Positions 29,701 to 38,166 of a stretch of DNA of 64,000 nucleotides are shown here, piece after piece (the stretch's first letter is position 1; each line of letters begins with the position of its first letter). The position numbers were made by a program, and so were the translations under genes. This DNA is from Solwaraspora sp. WMMA2056 (GTDB lineage Bacteria; Actinomycetota; Actinomycetes; Mycobacteriales; Micromonosporaceae): positions 310,001 to 374,000 of the forward strand of contig NZ_CP128360.1 in NCBI RefSeq assembly GCF_030345095.1. Direction: 5' to 3'. The notes beneath the pieces were generated by a model. That model did no database searches. It saw only the letters and a program-made list of their open reading frames with translations, and was not told the origin of the DNA.

Positions 29701-30398
29701 ACACCGCCGAGATGCCGTTGGCGCTGCTGTTCTTCGGCTCCCCGTCGCCCGGGCTGCTCGGCGCCGACGCCGCGCTGACCGTGATCACCATGGCCGGGCT
29801 GCGGCTGCCGGACCTGAAGATCGAACGCGAGTACTGGTCGGCGGAGGAGGCCCTGGCGCTGCCGATGCTGCACACCGCGCACCGGCTCGCCGTCCGGCGC
29901 TGCTACGGCGGCTCGATGTCGTCGCGCAAACTGGTCGGCCTCGACGAGGCGCACTTCATGGAGGGCTGGCGCTCCGGCCGGTCCTTCCTGGTCCGACTCG
30001 CCAGAGACTCCCGCAAGTGGAACCTCGCGGCGCTGGTCTCCTCACAGAACCCGAAGGACATCCTCGGCCTCGACGTGCAGAACCTGGTCTCCACCGTCTT
30101 CGTCGGACGCATCGCCGAGGACGAGGAGATCGCCGCCGAGGCGCTACGCCTGCTGCGGGTCCCGGTCGACGACGGTTACGAAGCGACCCTCGCCTCGTTG
30201 TCCAGCGTAGACAGCTCGTCGGCGGCCCGCCTCGGCTTCCGTGAGTTCATCATGCGCGACGTGGACGGCCGGGTGCAGAAGGTCCGGGTCGACGTGTCAT
30301 ACGTGGACGGCCTGCTCGACCATCTGGACACCACGCCCGGCACGCCGCAGTCGGCACCGGCAGGACTGCCATCAGCGCTCAGCGACCTGGAGGTGTGA
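26757..30398 (+). CDS. VirB4/TraC-like secretion ATPase with long Pro-rich N-terminus
   Basis: 1213 residues from the ATG at 26757; a GTG 15 bp upstream is also in frame. Residues 1 to about 350 are disordered and dominated by Pro, Ala and Arg with PPARSGPT-type repeats. The VirB4-like part follows: an N-terminal domain at about 370-800, Walker A FVAEPGGGKSTLL near 825, Walker B KLVGLDEAHF near 1060 and a conserved SSQNPKDI segment. It should power pilus assembly or substrate transfer at the inner membrane. Known T4SS VirB4 proteins do not carry such an N-terminal extension. One base separates its stop from the next gene. Confidence 0.82.
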   Translation: MSRSFPPGGPRPAGQPAGNGGNGKRSHDYRDPDVDEAAETELVTSPSHGAVAVFQTPSATRGPRAGRTAAGPAATPTSPHHPVPPPRASGVTDHGDIDSPFLDLFSGTTPTTQRHRPAIQPPNRPTAIEPPTRPAAIEPPARPAEIPPPAPPRATAPPARSGPTQTPPARSGPTGPPPDQIGTALTGPTTDHPDPATRRRSAAPPPRTAAEAAAPTELAAPAPHGPGTAPADRAGHPYPDARPAPTARTTPPDRPAPRTRTSPDQVAPGDVPGPPAAGRDTAGRPDPTVGPPAGRSGRDAPVAGPTADSTAARTADDTADPAAGAGVAPATTGGRRPRRRPKAETSRSDKPIKPVPVRPPKVKFTDRDPAAELAITEIAGHLTFTPNTVTAWYWLPEVRWAFRPDAEREVLLSAISEQYAGLAGFRLHLRRTTRPFPADEWARTIDGLTAHPLAAVDGAASWADHLVAAQRHLMSVNHAEGQTYLGITFARRSLGDSLSERVLRLFGRGVAESERRRLGRMVDQFDEVLGAFGMRGRRVTAGELEWLLYRSVALCMTPPTMLSPVRDGNWDRGDLLALTEQIERYRTPYGSTLKLVNRMSGEERHVAVLAVGRMEPLEIPERHEPWMHFHERLPWPMEISSRIDLLGPTDSFRNLEHRLRMIRSQQLDYAEHGIDAPPELERLAKRALNIGDEMTTGLPVESARAHGWHRIAVGGRTREECLERARRLIQLYSREMRISLQHPKNQDWLAREFIPGEPVANTGYIRRMPVKLLAAALPQAASTVGDRRGDLIGRTAGTCRRPVFLDLHFPMEVRERSGLAVFVAEPGGGKSTLLGALGYLAARRGVQVTLLDPSGPLARLCAMPELRPYSRVLNLTGSEQGTLAPYSLIPTPIRAEFATGAAGDREYEIAVSNARAERRMLVQDICMMLVPPQVARESSTATLLRHAVRQVPAEETSTLDDVVACLNGIDEDGRELANLLLDTAEMPLALLFFGSPSPGLLGADAALTVITMAGLRLPDLKIEREYWSAEEALALPMLHTAHRLAVRRCYGGSMSSRKLVGLDEAHFMEGWRSGRSFLVRLARDSRKWNLAALVSSQNPKDILGLDVQNLVSTVFVGRIAEDEEIAAEALRLLRVPVDDGYEATLASLSSVDSSSAARLGFREFIMRDVDGRVQKVRVDVSYVDGLLDHLDTTPGTPQSAPAGLPSALSDLEV

Positions 30399-30399
30399 C

Positions 30400-32328
30400 G
30401 TGGCGAGGACCGCGACCCGGTGCACCGCACTACTGCTCGCCGTCCTGATCACCGCCGTGGCGAGCGTCTCCTGGCCGGTCCTGGGTGCCGGATCCGCCGC
30501 ACAGGCCGCCCCGATCGCCCCGATCGCCCAACTGCCGGCCCAGGATCCGACGAACCTGTGCCCGGTGGAGGCGTGGCAGGCCGACTTCCGGGCCTGCCTC
30601 GACCGGCTGGAGGACGTCGGTTCCGCCCGCGCCCAGTGTCTGAAGCCACCGGCCCCGAGCGCTCCCGACTCCGGCTTCGGCGGCTGGTTCGCCACCCAGC
30701 CGGAGCAGACCGAGGGCGCGGGCGGGCTGTACATGAACTACGGATACGCCGGCTACCGGTTCCCCACCTACGACCTCGACGGCGGCTGCGCCTCCAGCGT
30801 GACCAACGTCGACGTCAGCGCGTTCAACGGCCTCGCCAACTTCGAGATGATGGTGGCCACGGCGATCATCGGCGCCTCGAACGCGATCCGCGAACGCGCC
30901 TGGGATCCGGGCACCATGTACGCCTGGGCCGACCCTCTGGTGGAGCAGGCCACCACCGCCATCTACGAGGAGGTCTTCACCGTCTTCGGCCTGATCACGC
31001 TCTGCGTGGTCGGCCTCTACCTGATCTGGCGGTCCCGGCAGTCCGACATGAGCAACATGATCACCACTGCTGGCTGGGCGGTCCTGATCATGGTGGTGGT
31101 GACGGCGATCGCCGCCTGGCCGGTGCGCTCGGCCAACCTCGCCGACGGCGCCCTGACCAGCACGCTCGGCGTCGTGCACGAAGCGGTCGGCCCCCGCGCC
31201 GTCGAGATTCCGGCCGAGGACTGCCCGGAGGCAGACGCGCAGCGCTGCGCCGACCAGCGCCCGCCGGCCGTGCGGGCCAGCGACACCATCACCTCGTCAA
31301 TGGTCTACCGCAACTGGCTGCGGGGGGTGCTCGGGTCGGCGGACAGCCCGACGGCCCAGAAGTACGGCTTCGCGCTGTACGACGCCCAGGCCTTCACCTG
31401 GGCCGAGATCGAGGCGATCCGGGCCGACCCGGCGCGACGCGACGCCATCATCGCGGCCAAGAACCAGCAGTGGATGAAGGTGGCCGAGCAGATCCGGACC
31501 GAGGATCCGGAGGCGTACGAGCACCTGCAGGGCATCCGCGAGATGGACCGGGTCGGTACCGGCCTGATCGCGATCTTCGCTGCGGTCATGTTCGCCATGT
31601 TCGACCTGGCGGCGTCGCTGCTCGTGCTGCTGGGCTTCCTGCTCTTCCGCTGGGTGGTGGTCGCGGCGCCGATCCTCGGCACCATCGGGCTGCTGCGCCC
31701 GGCCGGGGCCGGGATGCGCCGGCTCGGCAACGCGGTCGTCGCCGCGATCTTCAACATCGCGATCTTCGGTACCGGCGCGGCCGTGTACCTCTTCGCCGTC
31801 GATCTGATCATGAGTACGCCGACCCTGCCGGGCTGGCTGCAGGTGGTGCTGATCTGGCTCTGCGGCATGGTCGGCTGGCTGTTGCTGCGCCCGTACCGGC
31901 GGATCACCGAACTGGGCGGTCGCGGCGGCGCCGGTGGCGGCAACTCCTGGCACCTGCGCTACTTCCGGGAGACCCGGGAGACCCGCGAGCCGGAACAGGT
32001 CGTGGTCCGTACCAAGGGCAGTGACCGTAGCACGGTGGTCAAGCAGTCCACCGTACGACCGGAGGCCCGCCTGGAGGATCCGGCCGCCGACAAGCCACGC
32101 ACCGACAGCACCGCCGCCCCGGTGCGGGAACGCCCGGACGGTCGCGAATCGGCCCCGGAACCGTCGCCGGAGCGCTCGACGGCCCCGGCGGCCAGACCGC
32201 GCCGCACTCCGACCTGGACGGCTCCCGACGTGCCGGCCGAGCAGCAGCAGTACGCCGTCTACCGGCCGGGCAGCGCGCCGAAGAGCACCGAGGCGCCGAA
32301 GCCACGGATCCGTACCGAGGCGCGGTGA
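30400..32328 (+). CDS. VirB6/TrbL-like polytopic membrane protein
   Basis: 642 residues from the GTG at 30400, preceded by GGAGG. A signal-like hydrophobic N-terminus (ALLLAVLITAVASVSWPVLG) leads to an exported Cys-containing segment (CPVEAWQADFRACLDRL). Transmembrane helices follow at about 190-250, 395-450, 455-485 and 490-515, then a basic disordered tail of about 110 residues. This is the VirB6/TrbL channel-component layout. The frame is open upstream, but that part overlaps the ATPase gene and is not coding. Confidence 0.72.
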   Translation: MARTATRCTALLLAVLITAVASVSWPVLGAGSAAQAAPIAPIAQLPAQDPTNLCPVEAWQADFRACLDRLEDVGSARAQCLKPPAPSAPDSGFGGWFATQPEQTEGAGGLYMNYGYAGYRFPTYDLDGGCASSVTNVDVSAFNGLANFEMMVATAIIGASNAIRERAWDPGTMYAWADPLVEQATTAIYEEVFTVFGLITLCVVGLYLIWRSRQSDMSNMITTAGWAVLIMVVVTAIAAWPVRSANLADGALTSTLGVVHEAVGPRAVEIPAEDCPEADAQRCADQRPPAVRASDTITSSMVYRNWLRGVLGSADSPTAQKYGFALYDAQAFTWAEIEAIRADPARRDAIIAAKNQQWMKVAEQIRTEDPEAYEHLQGIREMDRVGTGLIAIFAAVMFAMFDLAASLLVLLGFLLFRWVVVAAPILGTIGLLRPAGAGMRRLGNAVVAAIFNIAIFGTGAAVYLFAVDLIMSTPTLPGWLQVVLIWLCGMVGWLLLRPYRRITELGGRGGAGGGNSWHLRYFRETRETREPEQVVVRTKGSDRSTVVKQSTVRPEARLEDPAADKPRTDSTAAPVRERPDGRESAPEPSPERSTAPAARPRRTPTWTAPDVPAEQQQYAVYRPGSAPKSTEAPKPRIRTEAR

Positions 32329-32334
32329 CCCCGG

Positions 32335-32883
32335 ATGCGCGCCGTCATCGCCTTCCTGACCCGGTTCCTCTTCCGGTCCCGGGTCGGGCTGGCGATCCTG
32401 CTGCTCGTCGTCGTGGTCAGCGTGATCGGGGTCGGGCAGGTGGTCGGTCCCGGTGACGGTGCCGTCCGGCCGCCGTTGGGCAACCCCGGTCCACAACCGG
32501 CGCTGACCATCGACCCGACCGCCGGTGACGACGGCATCCAGTCGGTCGCCCCGCCGCCCGACCCGGTGACCAGTCCGGGCGCGCCGGAGCCGCAGACCGT
32601 CGCGATGGACTTCGCGACCGAATGGATCCGGCGCGATCTCGCCCCGGAGCAGTGGCACCGGGGGCTGCGCCCGTACGTCACCGCCGAGCTCGCCGACAAG
32701 CTGGTCGGAGTGGACCCGGTGGTGGTGCCGGCGGAGCGGTTGACCGGGGAGCCCGCCGTCGTGCCGTACGCGACGAATCTGGTCGAGGTGGTGATCGACG
32801 TGGACTCCGGCCTGCTGCGGCTGCGGCTGACCGGCCCGGACGGGATCTGGTTGGTCGACGGGGTGGACTGGGAGCGGGGATGA
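32335..32883 (+). CDS. Single-pass membrane protein with NTF2/VirB8-like domain
   Basis: 182 residues. One transmembrane helix (VGLAILLLVVVVSVIGVG, about 17-34) is followed by a Pro/Gly linker and a globular domain of about 95 residues (FATEWIRRDLAPEQWHRGL ... VEVVIDVDSGLLRLRLTG). Topology and NTF2-like flavour match VirB8-type periplasmic scaffold proteins. The stop overlaps the next start by 4 bp. Confidence 0.6.
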   Translation: MRAVIAFLTRFLFRSRVGLAILLLVVVVSVIGVGQVVGPGDGAVRPPLGNPGPQPALTIDPTAGDDGIQSVAPPPDPVTSPGAPEPQTVAMDFATEWIRRDLAPEQWHRGLRPYVTAELADKLVGVDPVVVPAERLTGEPAVVPYATNLVEVVIDVDSGLLRLRLTGPDGIWLVDGVDWERG

Positions 32884-34007
32884 GCGACGCCGAACCCAGT
32901 CTCCGGTCGCGGGCCGGCCGGCACGTCGCCCTCACCGTGGCGCTGACCGCGACGATGGTGCTGCTCTGCTGCACCGGCGGGATCGGCGCCGTGCTGTTCA
33001 GCGAGGACGCCGACCAGTCGACCCTGTTCAGCACGTTCGGCTGCGGCCGGGAGGGGCCGGTCGACCCCGACCGTGCGCCCCGGATCGGGCCGTACGGGCC
33101 GGACCAGATCGCCAACGCGGTGGTGATCATCAACGTCGGTGCCGAAATGTCGGTCCCGCCGCGCGGCTGGGTGATCGCGGTCGCCACCGCCATGCAGGAG
33201 TCCGCCCTGCGCAACCTGGGGAATCTGGGGTCCCGCAACGATCACGACTCGCTCGGGCTGTTCCAGCAGCGGCCGAGTCAGGGCTGGGGCACCCCCGAGC
33301 AGTTGCAGGACCCGGCGTACTCGTCCGGGAAGTTCTACGACAAGCTGCTCACCATCGACGGCTGGGAGACGATGGCGTTGACCGTCGCCGCGCAGCGCGT
33401 ACAGGTCAGCGCCTTCCCGGACGCCTACGCCAAGCACGAACCCCTCGCCACCCGGATCGTCAACGTCCTCACCGACGGCGCGGCCCGCGCGGTGAGCGGG
33501 CCCGACGGGCTCCGCTGCGCCGCCGACGGGGAGATCGCCGCCTCGGGGTGGACCAGGCCGGTGCCGGGCAACGTCGGCTCCGGGTTCCGCACCAATGCCC
33601 GGCCGGGACACAACGGGGTGGACATCGCCCAGCCCAAGGGGGTGCTGATCCGGGCCGCGGCGGCAGGCCGGGTGATCGTCTCGCGGTGCGACCCGGACCA
33701 GTACGGCCGCCTCAACTGCGACGTCGACGGCTCCACCGACACGGGCGGCTGCGGCTGGTTCGTGGACATCCTGCACGCCGACCAGGTGATCACGAGATAC
33801 TGTCACATGGTGCAACGGCCGGACGTCGCCACCGGAGACCTGGTCGACGCCGGGCAGGTGATCGGCAAGGTCGGCTCCAGCGGCAACTCGTCCGGACCGC
33901 ACCTGCACTTCGAGGTGCACATCGACGGCGACCGGAGCCGACGCGGCGCGGTCGACCCGGTGCCCTTCATGCGGGAGCGGGGCGCGCCACTGGGTGAGAG
34001 CGGCTGA
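32880..34007 (+). CDS. Bifunctional wall hydrolase: transglycosylase-like plus M23 peptidase
   Basis: 375 residues from the ATG at 32880. An N-terminal transmembrane anchor (VALTVALTATMVLLCCTGG) is followed by a lytic-transglycosylase-like domain at about 75-190 (ATAMQESALRNLGNLGS, with a catalytic-type Glu, and DSLGLFQQRPSQGWG) and an M23/LytM domain at about 225-345 (HNGVDIAQPKG metal-site HxxxD, and GPHLHFEVHIDG with HxH). It would open peptidoglycan for the secretion channel, like VirB1, but with two activities in one chain. Overlaps its upstream neighbour by 4 bp. Confidence 0.85.
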   Translation: MSDAEPSLRSRAGRHVALTVALTATMVLLCCTGGIGAVLFSEDADQSTLFSTFGCGREGPVDPDRAPRIGPYGPDQIANAVVIINVGAEMSVPPRGWVIAVATAMQESALRNLGNLGSRNDHDSLGLFQQRPSQGWGTPEQLQDPAYSSGKFYDKLLTIDGWETMALTVAAQRVQVSAFPDAYAKHEPLATRIVNVLTDGAARAVSGPDGLRCAADGEIAASGWTRPVPGNVGSGFRTNARPGHNGVDIAQPKGVLIRAAAAGRVIVSRCDPDQYGRLNCDVDGSTDTGGCGWFVDILHADQVITRYCHMVQRPDVATGDLVDAGQVIGKVGSSGNSSGPHLHFEVHIDGDRSRRGAVDPVPFMRERGAPLGESG

Positions 34008-34028
34008 TCGACCGGGCGGGAGGACACG

Positions 34029-34631
34029 ATGACCCGGGAACCGATGCCGGATCCCTTCGCCGACCAACCCGACTGGGCGCCCCGACCACCCCGGCCACTG
34101 GCCCTGGTGCCGGCCGCCGCCGAGCCGGAACTGCGCGGTCGGCGGGTGCTGATCGGGCTGCCCGGCACCGGTTGGCGCGGCGATCTGCGCGGCGACGAGA
34201 AGGTCGTCCAGCGCAGCCGCACCTACGTGCCGGTGCTACCGGAACAGGAGTGGTACCGGGCGGAGTCCGAGGGCGTCGAGGTGTTCGCGCCGCTGGTGCC
34301 GGCGGACCGGGTCTGGGTCGAGCGGCCGGACGAGCGGCTGACCGCCCCGCCGCGCGACGACGTCCTGTCGCGGCTGGTCTCGTTGGACGCCCCGGCGGCC
34401 CGCTTCCCGGTGCCTGCGGTCGACGCCGGCCCGCTCGCCGGCCGCCGCATCGTGCACATGGACGACGGCACGGAACGCCGGGATCTGCGCGCGGTCACCG
34501 AGCTGCACACCGGCGCCGACGGCGACATCTGTGTCCGGGCCAGCACCGAGCTGGCGTGGTACCGCTGGGTCTGGACCGGGCAGCCGCCGGAGACCATCGA
34601 ACTGCCGGTGCATCTGGTCTGGGTCGAGTGA
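34029..34631 (+). CDS. Unknown protein with two tandem about-65-residue repeats
   Basis: 200 residues, soluble, preceded by GGAGG. After a Pro-rich start there are two similar halves. The first runs from LRGRRVLIGLPGTGW to PADRVWVE (about 38-100), the second from LAGRRIVHMDDGTERRD to LPVHLVWVE (about 137-200). Each half has a GRR start, a WYR segment and a VWVE end. I do not recognise the fold. It is the last plus-strand gene of the secretion-like operon, so it may be a cytoplasmic accessory. Confidence 0.7.
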   Translation: MTREPMPDPFADQPDWAPRPPRPLALVPAAAEPELRGRRVLIGLPGTGWRGDLRGDEKVVQRSRTYVPVLPEQEWYRAESEGVEVFAPLVPADRVWVERPDERLTAPPRDDVLSRLVSLDAPAARFPVPAVDAGPLAGRRIVHMDDGTERRDLRAVTELHTGADGDICVRASTELAWYRWVWTGQPPETIELPVHLVWVE

Positions 34632-34644
34632 CGCGTCGCCGCGC

Positions 34645-35196
34645 TCACGTCAACCGCTCGACCTGGCAGACCCGCCAGCCGTCCTCGTCCACCGTGGTGA
34701 TCCGCCAACGGTCGGTCAGCCGGGTGATCAACCCGCCGGTCGGCAGCCTCCGTTCCACCTCCACGGTCAGCACCGCCCGGTCCTGTCCCGAGGTCTCGGT
34801 GGTCAACTGCCCGATCGTCATCGCCGACAGGGTGCCCTGACGCTGCTCCCACTCGACGGTGTCGGTGCGGTAGGCGGTCAGCGGCGCGATCGACGGTTGC
34901 TCGCAGAGATGCAGATCGGCCACGACATCGTCGCGCTGCAACAGGTACGCGTCGAGGAAGCTCAGCGCCGCCGTCTCCGGCGTGCTGCGGTCGGGGGTGG
35001 TGACGTTGGCGTAGAGCACGAAGGCGACGCCGACCCCGCCCATGCAGAGCAGGGCGAGGGCACCGGCGACCAGGACCACCGCGAGGCGGAGCCGGCGACC
35101 GGGTGGGACCACCACCGGGGGGGTTACGCCCGGAGCGGTCCGCTGCCGGGGCACCCAGCCCCGGCGTACGGGGGTCGCCGGTCGCGTCTGCTCCAC
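34645..35196 (-). CDS. Membrane-anchored NTF2-like protein
   Basis: 183 residues. A basic, Pro-rich N-terminus (RGWVPRQRTAPGVTPP), one transmembrane helix (LAVVLVAGALALLCMGGVGVA, about 38-58) and an extracytoplasmic domain with an NTF2/DUF4878-like look (ETAALSFLDAYLLQRDDVV, WRITTVDEDGWRVCQVERL). It is convergent with the secretion-like operon and divergent from the FtsK-like gene. A TACTGT -10 candidate (35203-35208) lies six bases before the GTG start, again suggesting a leaderless transcript. Confidence 0.65.
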   Translation of the reverse strand: MEQTRPATPVRRGWVPRQRTAPGVTPPVVVPPGRRLRLAVVLVAGALALLCMGGVGVAFVLYANVTTPDRSTPETAALSFLDAYLLQRDDVVADLHLCEQPSIAPLTAYRTDTVEWEQRQGTLSAMTIGQLTTETSGQDRAVLTVEVERRLPTGGLITRLTDRWRITTVDEDGWRVCQVERLT

Positions 35197-35412
35197 CCTT
35201 CGACAGTATCCGTCGACAACGTGAGACTGAATAGCGGAGCGGCGTCCTCATTGGTCACATATCCGGCGAAGCACCCCGACGAGTGCCGATCAATCGTGAA
35301 ACATCGGTTGCCGCCGACCGGCTCCCAGATCGCTGGGATACCGTCTCAGGTCTGGACTCGACCGGCACCCGCCAGATCGGGTTGGCGAACAAGCAGTAGG
35401 CAGGTGGTCGAG

Positions 35413-38166
35413 ATGGGCATTGACCTGGACCGCGCCGCCGCGCTGCACCGCTCGGCTGCCGCCGGCGTCGCCGCCCTGACGCTGACCGGCCACCACCCGG
35501 CAGCCGGCACCGACCGGCCCGGCGTCGACCGTGACGGCGTCGACCGTGACGGCGCTGACCGTGCTGGCGCCGACCGCAACGGCGTCGACCCGGGCACGAG
35601 CCAGCACGAGATCGCCGAACAGTTACGCAGCCTCGCCGCCCGGCTGGCCCCCGGCTGGTGGGGCGCGCCGCTGGACGCGCAGACCCCGGCCCTGCCGCTC
35701 GGCGACGTGGACCAGGCCGGGCACGTCCGGATCGGGATCGCCCAGCCGCTCGACGACGCCCGCTTCCCGGTCGTCGTACCGCTGCTGGGCACCGGGCACC
35801 TGGCCGTCGACGGCGACGTCCGGGACAGACGGGTGGCCGGACTGCTCCGGGCGCTGGTGCTCCGGCTGCTGGCCGCCGTACCGCAGCGCCGCCTGACGGT
35901 ACGGGCGGTGGACGGCATCGCGACAGTGCCCGGCGGCGTACTGGCCCCGTTCGGGGCGCTGATCGACGCTGGCGTACTGCGCCCAGCGGCGACCCAGACC
36001 GCCGGGCTGCGATCCGTGCTGGCCGAGGCGGAACAGTGGATCCGTCCGGCCCGACCGACCGTCGCCCGGCACCACCGGCACGGCCGGTTCATGGTCCTGG
36101 TGATCGCGTCACTGCCCGAGGACACCGAGGGCGTCGATCTCGACCGGATCGCCCGGCTCGCCCAGGCCGGCCCCGAACACGGTCTGCACCTGGTGGTCGC
36201 GGGTTGGCCGCCGCCGCCGTTGAGCCTCGAGCAGACCCGCGCCGACCTGCCCCGCAGCACCACGGTCCGGCTGCGCAATCCGCACGTGCTGGTCGGCGAC
36301 CCGCCAGGCGAGGCCTTCGGCGATCCCGCGTCGGCCGGGCCCGGCCGGCCGGGCGGGTTGGCGGTACCGGTGTACCTCGACGCGGACCCACCGCACCACC
36401 TCGTCGACCGGGTCAGCGCCGAACTGGCGGCGGCCGGTCCCCCGGCCCGCCCGACGCTCACCGAACTCCTGCCCGACCCGGCCACCGGGTGCTGGACCGA
36501 GTCGGCGGCCGACGGGCTGGTGGTCGTCGCCGGTTTCGACGGCCACCGCCAGGTGCCGCTGGGCCTCACCGACGTCACCCCCCACTGGCTGGTCGCCGGC
36601 GAGGCCGGTGCCGGAGTGGCCGAGTTCCTGGTCGACGTCCTGTACGGGCTCGCCGTCCGGTACCCGCCGGACGAGCTGACCGTCCATCTGGTGGACCTGT
36701 CGCCCGGGGAGTCCTTCGCCGGCGTCATGTCCGCCGCAGCCGAGCCGGGCGGGCCACCACAGGCCGAGTCGGGCCAGCCACCGCAGGCCGGGCCGGCCTG
36801 GTTGCCGCACGTCGCGTCGGTCGGCGTCGAGGCCGACCCGGAGTACGGACTGTCGGTGCTGCGGCTGCTCGCCGCCGAGGTGGAGCGGCGCACCTGGCTC
36901 GCCGGCCGCAGCGGCTCCAGCCGGTTCGCCGACCTCGCCGCACACGCCCGGATCGGCCGAGTCCTCTGCGTGATCAAGGATCCGGGGCCCCTGCTCGACC
37001 GCTCCAGCGACACCGCCGCCGACGCCGTCGACCTGCTGGACCGGATCGCCCGGGGCGGCCGCGGCTGCGGCGTCCACCTGGTGCTGGCCGACTCGACGGG
37101 CGGCCGACCGGCCGACGACACCGACAGCGGGACGGCCGGGCCAGCCGAGCCGGCCGCCGGTGCGCCCTGGTGGCAGGACGACACGCTGCGCGGCCACTTC
37201 CCCGTACGGGTGGCGCTGCCCGGCGGTGACTGGCTGCTGGAGCCGGACAACGACGCGGCGGCCGGCCTGCCGCTGGGCAGCGCGGTGGTGAACACCGCCG
37301 GTGGTCTCGGCGGGCCCCGGGGTGCCACCCGGGGCCACGAGCGGACCGTCGCCTTCCCGGACCCGTACGCGGACCGGCCGGAGCTGGCCCGGCTGCGCCG
37401 GCAACTCTGGTCCCGGGCCGACCCGCAGGCCGGTCCGCCGCAGGTGTTCGCCGGGTACGCCGAACCGATGTCGGCGGCGGGCGCGTCGAAAACTGGCGAC
37501 GGCACCGGGCCGCCGGTGTGCCGGCTCGGTCGGGCGGTGGAGCTGCCGGAGCGGGCAGCCGAGTTCCGGTTCGAACGCGCCCCCGGGCGGCACCTGGCCA
37601 TCTTCGGCTCCCGTACGCGGACGGCCGAACTACTGGCCACGGCGGTCATCAGCCTCGCCGGGCAGCACGAGCCGGGCACCGGCCGGCTGATCCTCGTGTC
37701 GTTCGGCGAACATGACCGGCCGCAGCTCGACAGCCTCGCCGCCGCCGTCGACGGTCGGCTGACGACGGAGATCGTCGATCTGGACGTGCTGCGGACGCTC
37801 GGCGACACGTCCGGACCCGCCTACCTGATCATCGCGACGGCCGACGTACTCGAACTCGGTGGGCCGGCCGCCGCCCGGCTGCGCAACCTGCTGGATTCCG
37901 GACCGGCGCGGGGGGTCCACCTGCTCTCCTGCTGGGAACGGGTGGACCCGTTCGTGGCGTTCCTCGGGCCGAGCCCGGAACTGATCGCCGGCATCGTGCT
38001 GCTCGACCTGCCCGTGGCCGCAGACACCGGCGGCCCGGACCGGCTGCCGCCGTGGCGTCCCCGGGACCGTCGTGGCCTGCTGTACGACGCCCAGACCGAC
38101 CGGCGCACGGTCTTCGTGCCGTACGGCCGGGGCACGGTGTCCGACCACGGGGAGGTGCCGTCGTGA
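35413..38166 (+). CDS. FtsK/EccC-like protein with three degenerate P-loops
   Basis: 917 residues from the ATG at 35413 (an in-frame GTG lies 9 bp upstream). Three FtsK/HerA-like modules can be followed by their strand patterns. In each the Walker A region lacks the essential Gly-Lys-Ser/Thr: GTGHLAVDGD near 122, GEAGAGVAEF near 395 and GSRTRTAELL near 730. Walker B-like hydrophobic strands remain (FMVLVIASLPE, VLCVIKDPGP, AYLIIATADV). The protein therefore looks like a non-hydrolysing relative of EccC. VDRDG pentapeptide repeats lie near residue 40. It overlaps a small membrane protein gene by 4 bp. Confidence 0.72.
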   Translation: MGIDLDRAAALHRSAAAGVAALTLTGHHPAAGTDRPGVDRDGVDRDGADRAGADRNGVDPGTSQHEIAEQLRSLAARLAPGWWGAPLDAQTPALPLGDVDQAGHVRIGIAQPLDDARFPVVVPLLGTGHLAVDGDVRDRRVAGLLRALVLRLLAAVPQRRLTVRAVDGIATVPGGVLAPFGALIDAGVLRPAATQTAGLRSVLAEAEQWIRPARPTVARHHRHGRFMVLVIASLPEDTEGVDLDRIARLAQAGPEHGLHLVVAGWPPPPLSLEQTRADLPRSTTVRLRNPHVLVGDPPGEAFGDPASAGPGRPGGLAVPVYLDADPPHHLVDRVSAELAAAGPPARPTLTELLPDPATGCWTESAADGLVVVAGFDGHRQVPLGLTDVTPHWLVAGEAGAGVAEFLVDVLYGLAVRYPPDELTVHLVDLSPGESFAGVMSAAAEPGGPPQAESGQPPQAGPAWLPHVASVGVEADPEYGLSVLRLLAAEVERRTWLAGRSGSSRFADLAAHARIGRVLCVIKDPGPLLDRSSDTAADAVDLLDRIARGGRGCGVHLVLADSTGGRPADDTDSGTAGPAEPAAGAPWWQDDTLRGHFPVRVALPGGDWLLEPDNDAAAGLPLGSAVVNTAGGLGGPRGATRGHERTVAFPDPYADRPELARLRRQLWSRADPQAGPPQVFAGYAEPMSAAGASKTGDGTGPPVCRLGRAVELPERAAEFRFERAPGRHLAIFGSRTRTAELLATAVISLAGQHEPGTGRLILVSFGEHDRPQLDSLAAAVDGRLTTEIVDLDVLRTLGDTSGPAYLIIATADVLELGGPAAARLRNLLDSGPARGVHLLSCWERVDPFVAFLGPSPELIAGIVLLDLPVAADTGGPDRLPPWRPRDRRGLLYDAQTDRRTVFVPYGRGTVSDHGEVPS
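35515..35592 (+). repeat. Coding 15-bp repeats (VDRDG)
   Basis: Four to five in-frame 15-bp units encode VDRDG or close variants near the N-terminus of the FtsK-like protein. They form a short flexible, acidic-basic linker. Confidence 0.6.

Noticed and set aside
26832-29954. 1040-residue minus-strand open frame opposite the VirB4-like gene
   Set aside because: Shadow frame. The plus strand has Walker motifs, a ribosome-binding site and operon context.
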